The notes below the pieces were generated by a model. It was not told the origin of the DNA. It ran no database searches and saw only the letters and a program-made list of their open reading frames with translations. Both the position numbers and the translations under genes were made by a program. Shown here one piece after another: positions 5,151 through 7,344 of a stretch of 7,344 bases of DNA (its first letter is position 1; every line of letters starts with the position of its first letter). This DNA is from DASVSE01 sp036399715 (lineage in GTDB: Bacteria; Bacteroidota; Rhodothermia; Rhodothermales; Rubricoccaceae): positions 1 to 7,344 of the forward strand of contig DASWMO010000175.1 in the NCBI GenBank assembly GCA_036399715.1. The letters run 5' to 3'.

Positions 5151-7115
5151 CTAGCTGCGCGTGGCGAGGTGCCACACGAACGCCGCCTCGGGCGCCGCGG
5201 CGACGCTGAGCGCGACGAGCCCGGCCACGGCGAGGGCGAACGGGACCCCGAACCCGACGACGAGCGCGCGCGACAGCGGCACGCGCGTCACGGACGCGAA
5301 GTCGAGGAGCATCCGGTAGCCGGCGACGGTCTCGGCGAGCAGGCCCACGCCGAGGATCGCGGGCGCGAGGGCCGTCGCGGTCTGCGGGCTCAGACCAGCC
5401 AGCAGCAGCGCCGCCGCCATGAGCGGCGCCCACGCCCAGCGGCTCCAGACCACGAGGGACATCGCCTGCGCGGGCCGAAGCCGCCGCCGCCCGATGAGCA
5501 CATTCAGCCACACCAGGTTCGCGAGCCCCCACGCGACGCCGACGAGCGCGAGCACGGCCGCGAGCCACAGCGGGTGCCCGAGCAGCCCGACGAGCCGCTC
5601 CTGGACCGCCGCAGGCCAGGATGCGGTCGCAGCGACGAGCGCATCGGTCCGCCCGAGCGCGCGAAGGGCGGACGCCGCGGCGATCCCGAACGCCGTCGCC
5701 AGGCCCAGCCCGAGGACAGCCGTCTGCCCGGTTGAGAGGTCGTAGCCGCGCGCGACGGCCTCGCGGTAGAGGTCGTGGCGGCCGAAGTAGCGCGGCACGA
5801 GCGTCGCCACGCGCGGCGCGGCGACCATGAACACGCCGAGGCCGACGACGAGCGTCCACCCGAGCAGGAGCAGGCCTGGCGCGCCGGTCCGCTCCGAGGC
5901 GTCGGGCCCGGCGTCGAAGGCAAACACGCGCTGCGTGCCCGTAAAGAAGCCTGCGGCGACGCGGAGCGCGGGCCTCGGCGTGCCCGAGGCGTCGTGGAGG
6001 CCGTCGCGGGTCCCGCTCACGCGCGCGCGGGCGTCGAGGCCGGCGGCGCCGTCGCGCCAGCGGCCGACAAACGTCACGACCGGCGGGTCGGCGAGCGATA
6101 GCAGGGCCGCGAGCGCGTTTTCGAGCGTCCGGGCCTGTGCGGCCGCGCTGCCGGGCGTCCGCCAGCCCCCGTTGCGGCCGGGGACCACGTCCGCGCCGAC
6201 GCCGGCGAGGCCGGCCGGCGTCTCGCGGGACGCGCGCCACGCCGCGAGCGCCTCGGCGGGGCCGTCCGCACCGTCGATCAGGACAAAGTCGACATCGCCG
6301 GCGAGCTGCTCCGAGCGCGGAAAGCGGGTCTCGACGTAGGTCTGCGCGCCGGCCACGTGCGCCATCGCCGTGAGGCGCGCAGCATAGGGCCGCGCGCGCG
6401 GGTCCGACGTGTCGCACGCCGTCGCGATGCCGTAGTGGTGGGCCGAGGCGTAGGGCCGGCCGCGTGCGAGAGCCGCGCCGAGCACGCGCGCCGCCGCGTC
6501 CGTTCGGGCGAGCAGGCCCGCCGCGGGCAGGCCGCGGACGGGCAGGTCCTGGTAGAAGGCGATCCCGAGCCGGCTCGCGACGCCGAGCAGGAGCGTGTCG
6601 GCGACGATCCCGGTCCGGACGGCCCGGACGCCCGCGCGGCGCATCGCGACGAGGTCGTCGACGGCCTGTGCGCGGCGACGCGGGACGCTCCACGTGACGC
6701 CGGCGAGGCGCGCGTCGAGCGCGGGGAACGGGCCGGCTGGTGCGAGCCCCGCCACAATGGCGGCCCGGACACGCGCGAGGGCCGCCTCGGTGGGGGTCGG
6801 TGGACGGCGGGCAGCGAGCGAATCGGCGCGCAGCGAGTCCGCTCGGAGGGAGTCGACCCGAGACGCGCCGACCGACCGAGCGCCGGTGGGCGCTGCCGCA
6901 GTACGCCGGGGCGCTGTCCCCCGCTGTGTGGCAGGCCGACGCGCGGCAGCCCGAGGCGCGGCGGCGCGCGGTGCGGCGGCACGAGGCGCGGCGGCGCGAG
7001 GCGCGGCGGCGCGCGGTGCGGGGCGTGTCGCCGTCTGCGCCGCGGCCCCGTCCGAGGCGAGCACGGCGAACACGGCGAGGGCGAGACGGACGGCGGACAG
7101 GCAGCGCACAGGCAC
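5151..7115 (-). CDS. Exported membrane protein: glycosidase-like TIM-barrel domain plus six-helix C-terminal membrane domain
   Basis: The start is a GTG at 7115 (another GTG at 7109 is nearly equal), giving about 654 residues. The open frame extends to a GTG at 7313, but an intrinsic terminator at 7174-7206 lies in that extension, and the signal peptide begins only here. Residues 1-26 are a signal peptide (RLALAVFAVLAS) with likely cleavage Ala-Ala-Ala/Gln27. Residues 31-59 are an Ala/Pro/Arg repeat and 86-100 are three R-x-D-S-L units. About 138-404 resembles the TIM barrel of glycoside hydrolase family 2: GVTWS, DLVAMRRAGVRAVRTG and LGIAFYQDLPV match its first strands. Where the Asn-Glu acid/base should follow, the protein reads YGIATACD (228-235). 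Six membrane helices follow at about 413-433, 467-487, 515-539, 550-574, 580-602 and 617-640; the PRYFGRHDLYREAV segment and overall layout faintly recall Yip1-type domains. A non-catalytic sugar-binding or anchoring role is inferred. The glycosidase likeness is moderate and the membrane topology is strong. Confidence 0.8.
   Translation of the reverse strand: MPVRCLSAVRLALAVFAVLASDGAAAQTATRPAPRAAAPRAAAPRAAAPRAAAPRAAARRPATQRGTAPRRTAAAPTGARSVGASRVDSLRADSLRADSLAARRPPTPTEAALARVRAAIVAGLAPAGPFPALDARLAGVTWSVPRRRAQAVDDLVAMRRAGVRAVRTGIVADTLLLGVASRLGIAFYQDLPVRGLPAAGLLARTDAAARVLGAALARGRPYASAHHYGIATACDTSDPRARPYAARLTAMAHVAGAQTYVETRFPRSEQLAGDVDFVLIDGADGPAEALAAWRASRETPAGLAGVGADVVPGRNGGWRTPGSAAAQARTLENALAALLSLADPPVVTFVGRWRDGAAGLDARARVSGTRDGLHDASGTPRPALRVAAGFFTGTQRVFAFDAGPDASERTGAPGLLLLGWTLVVGLGVFMVAAPRVATLVPRYFGRHDLYREAVARGYDLSTGQTAVLGLGLATAFGIAAASALRALGRTDALVAATASWPAAVQERLVGLLGHPLWLAAVLALVGVAWGLANLVWLNVLIGRRRLRPAQAMSLVVWSRWAWAPLMAAALLLAGLSPQTATALAPAILGVGLLAETVAGYRMLLDFASVTRVPLSRALVVGFGVPFALAVAGLVALSVAAAPEAAFVWHLATRS
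6816..6860 (-). repeat. Three 15-bp coding repeats (R-x-D-S-L units) in the exported protein
   Basis: Three consecutive 15-base units (6816-6830, 6831-6845, 6846-6860) encode RADSL, RADSL and RVDSL in the minus-strand gene. The DNA units differ at several third positions while the protein is nearly constant, so the protein pattern appears to be kept. Such short polar linkers following a signal peptide are common in envelope proteins of Rhodothermota and Gemmatimonadota; that comparison is from general knowledge. Confidence 0.7.
6946..7020 (-). repeat. Five tandem 15-bp units encoding an Ala/Pro/Arg linker
   Basis: The 15-base units at 6961-6975, 6976-6990, 6991-7005 and 7006-7020 are nearly identical, the first and last of these being exact copies. 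A more diverged fifth unit lies at 6946-6960. They encode repeats of A-A-A-P-R just after the signal peptide. High identity between copies points to recent slippage or unequal exchange, so copy number may vary between strains. The segment probably acts as a flexible, positively charged spacer between membrane or envelope and the folded domain. Confidence 0.85.
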
Positions 7116-7173
7116 GGGACAGGCAGACCGGAATCTCGCACCGGGCCGCAGCGCGCGTCGGCGGCGCGGACGC

Positions 7174-7206
7174 AAAAGGCCCTGCCGGGCGGAAACCGGC
7201 AGGGCC
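7174..7206 (-). terminator. Intrinsic terminator facing left, upstream of the exported-protein gene
   Basis: GGCCCTGCCGG (7178-7188) and CCGGCAGGGCC (7196-7206) form a perfect 11-bp stem with a 7-nt loop. On the minus strand the stem is followed at once by TTTTGCG (complement of 7171-7177). This is a textbook intrinsic terminator for leftward transcription. It lies 58 nt before the GTG at 7115, so it ends a transcript coming from the right of the window, or acts as an attenuator in the leader of the gene. It argues against any start of that gene further right. Confidence 0.85.
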
Positions 7207-7344
7207 TCGGCGGGCCGCGTGGGCCGCCCGCGTGGATCACCCTGGCAGAGGGATCCGGGAATCGGCCGGGCAGCACCCGGCGACGCGGCGAGTGTCGCGC
7301 CGGCCAGTGCCACCCGTGGTGTCAGGGCGGAGGGCCGGGCGTGC
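7207..7344. other. Unassigned right-edge sequence with consecutive small hairpins
   Basis: No frame here looks like protein. On the minus strand, upstream of the terminator, three small stems follow each other. GCCGGG/CCCGGC (7265-7270/7276-7281) has a 5-nt loop. GGATC/GATCC (7234-7238/7252-7256) has an inner CCT/AGG pair. GCGGGC/GCCCGC (7210-7215/7226-7231) has a 10-nt loop. This could be the 3' end of a structured RNA, a leader, or chance pairing in GC-rich DNA. I could not match it to a tRNA or a known riboswitch. Confidence 0.4.

Noticed and set aside
5047..6693. A 548-codon minus-strand frame within the membrane-protein gene
   Set aside because: It is an Arg/Ala/Pro-rich shadow; the overlapping frame has a signal peptide, domains and membrane helices.
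7116..7313. Extension of the exported-protein gene to a GTG at 7313
   Set aside because: It would run through the intrinsic terminator at 7174-7206 and put the signal peptide 66 residues into the protein.
7244..7315. tRNA-like pieces near the right edge (for example ATCCCTCTGCCA on the minus strand)
   Set aside because: There is no matching acceptor strand about 70 nt away, no standard T loop, and no anticodon arm.
7207..7344. Cobalamin-type riboswitch, suggested by a GGCACTGG-like stretch
   Set aside because: The conserved B12 box and the core spacing are absent; only GC-rich stems remain.

Overview
This is a GC-rich bacterial window with a strong preference for G or C at third codon positions. 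That bias keeps many false reading frames open, so I accepted genes only on recognisable protein content. It holds five protein-coding genes, one of them cut by the left edge, and several inverted repeats between or inside them. The organism is probably a GC-rich member of the Rhodothermota/Bacteroidota (Rhodothermales-like). This is inference from the gene style: no Shine-Dalgarno sequences at any start, a possible leaderless promoter, and Asp-Ser-Leu heptad-like linkers after a signal peptide. No taxonomic marker gene is present to prove it.

Left part (1-2194, plus strand): the C-terminal end of a PlsC-like lysophospholipid acyltransferase. It is followed after 47 bases by a 553-residue fusion of an N-terminal GNAT acyltransferase domain with a C-terminal class V (fold type I) PLP aminotransferase domain. 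A TATCCT element 7 nt before the ATG suggests the fusion gene has its own leaderless promoter. The fusion lacks the Arg that usually binds the substrate carboxylate in this aminotransferase group, so its reaction is open.

Middle (2181-4019, minus strand): a complete bipA/typA gene for the ribosome-associated GTPase BipA. It is convergent with the fusion gene, and the two coding ends overlap by 14 bases. A strong hairpin lying inside the tail of the fusion gene probably serves as the bipA terminator. A 273-base divergent intergenic region (4020-4292) holds a short palindrome next to bipA and a three-stem hairpin of 55 nt.

Right part: a phytanoyl-CoA dioxygenase (PhyH) family Fe(II)/2-oxoglutarate oxygenase (4293-5126, plus). 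It converges, with only 24 bases between, on a minus-strand gene (5151-7115) for an exported membrane protein. That protein has a signal peptide, a repetitive Ala/Pro/Arg linker, a glycosidase-like TIM-barrel region without an evident catalytic acid, and six C-terminal membrane helices. Upstream of it lies a clear intrinsic terminator facing left, preceded by a run of small hairpins up to the right edge.

The genes do not form one obvious pathway. The two left genes may share a lipid or acyl theme, bipA is housekeeping, and the two right genes look independent. The least explained items are the GNAT-aminotransferase fusion and the membrane-anchored pseudo-glycosidase.
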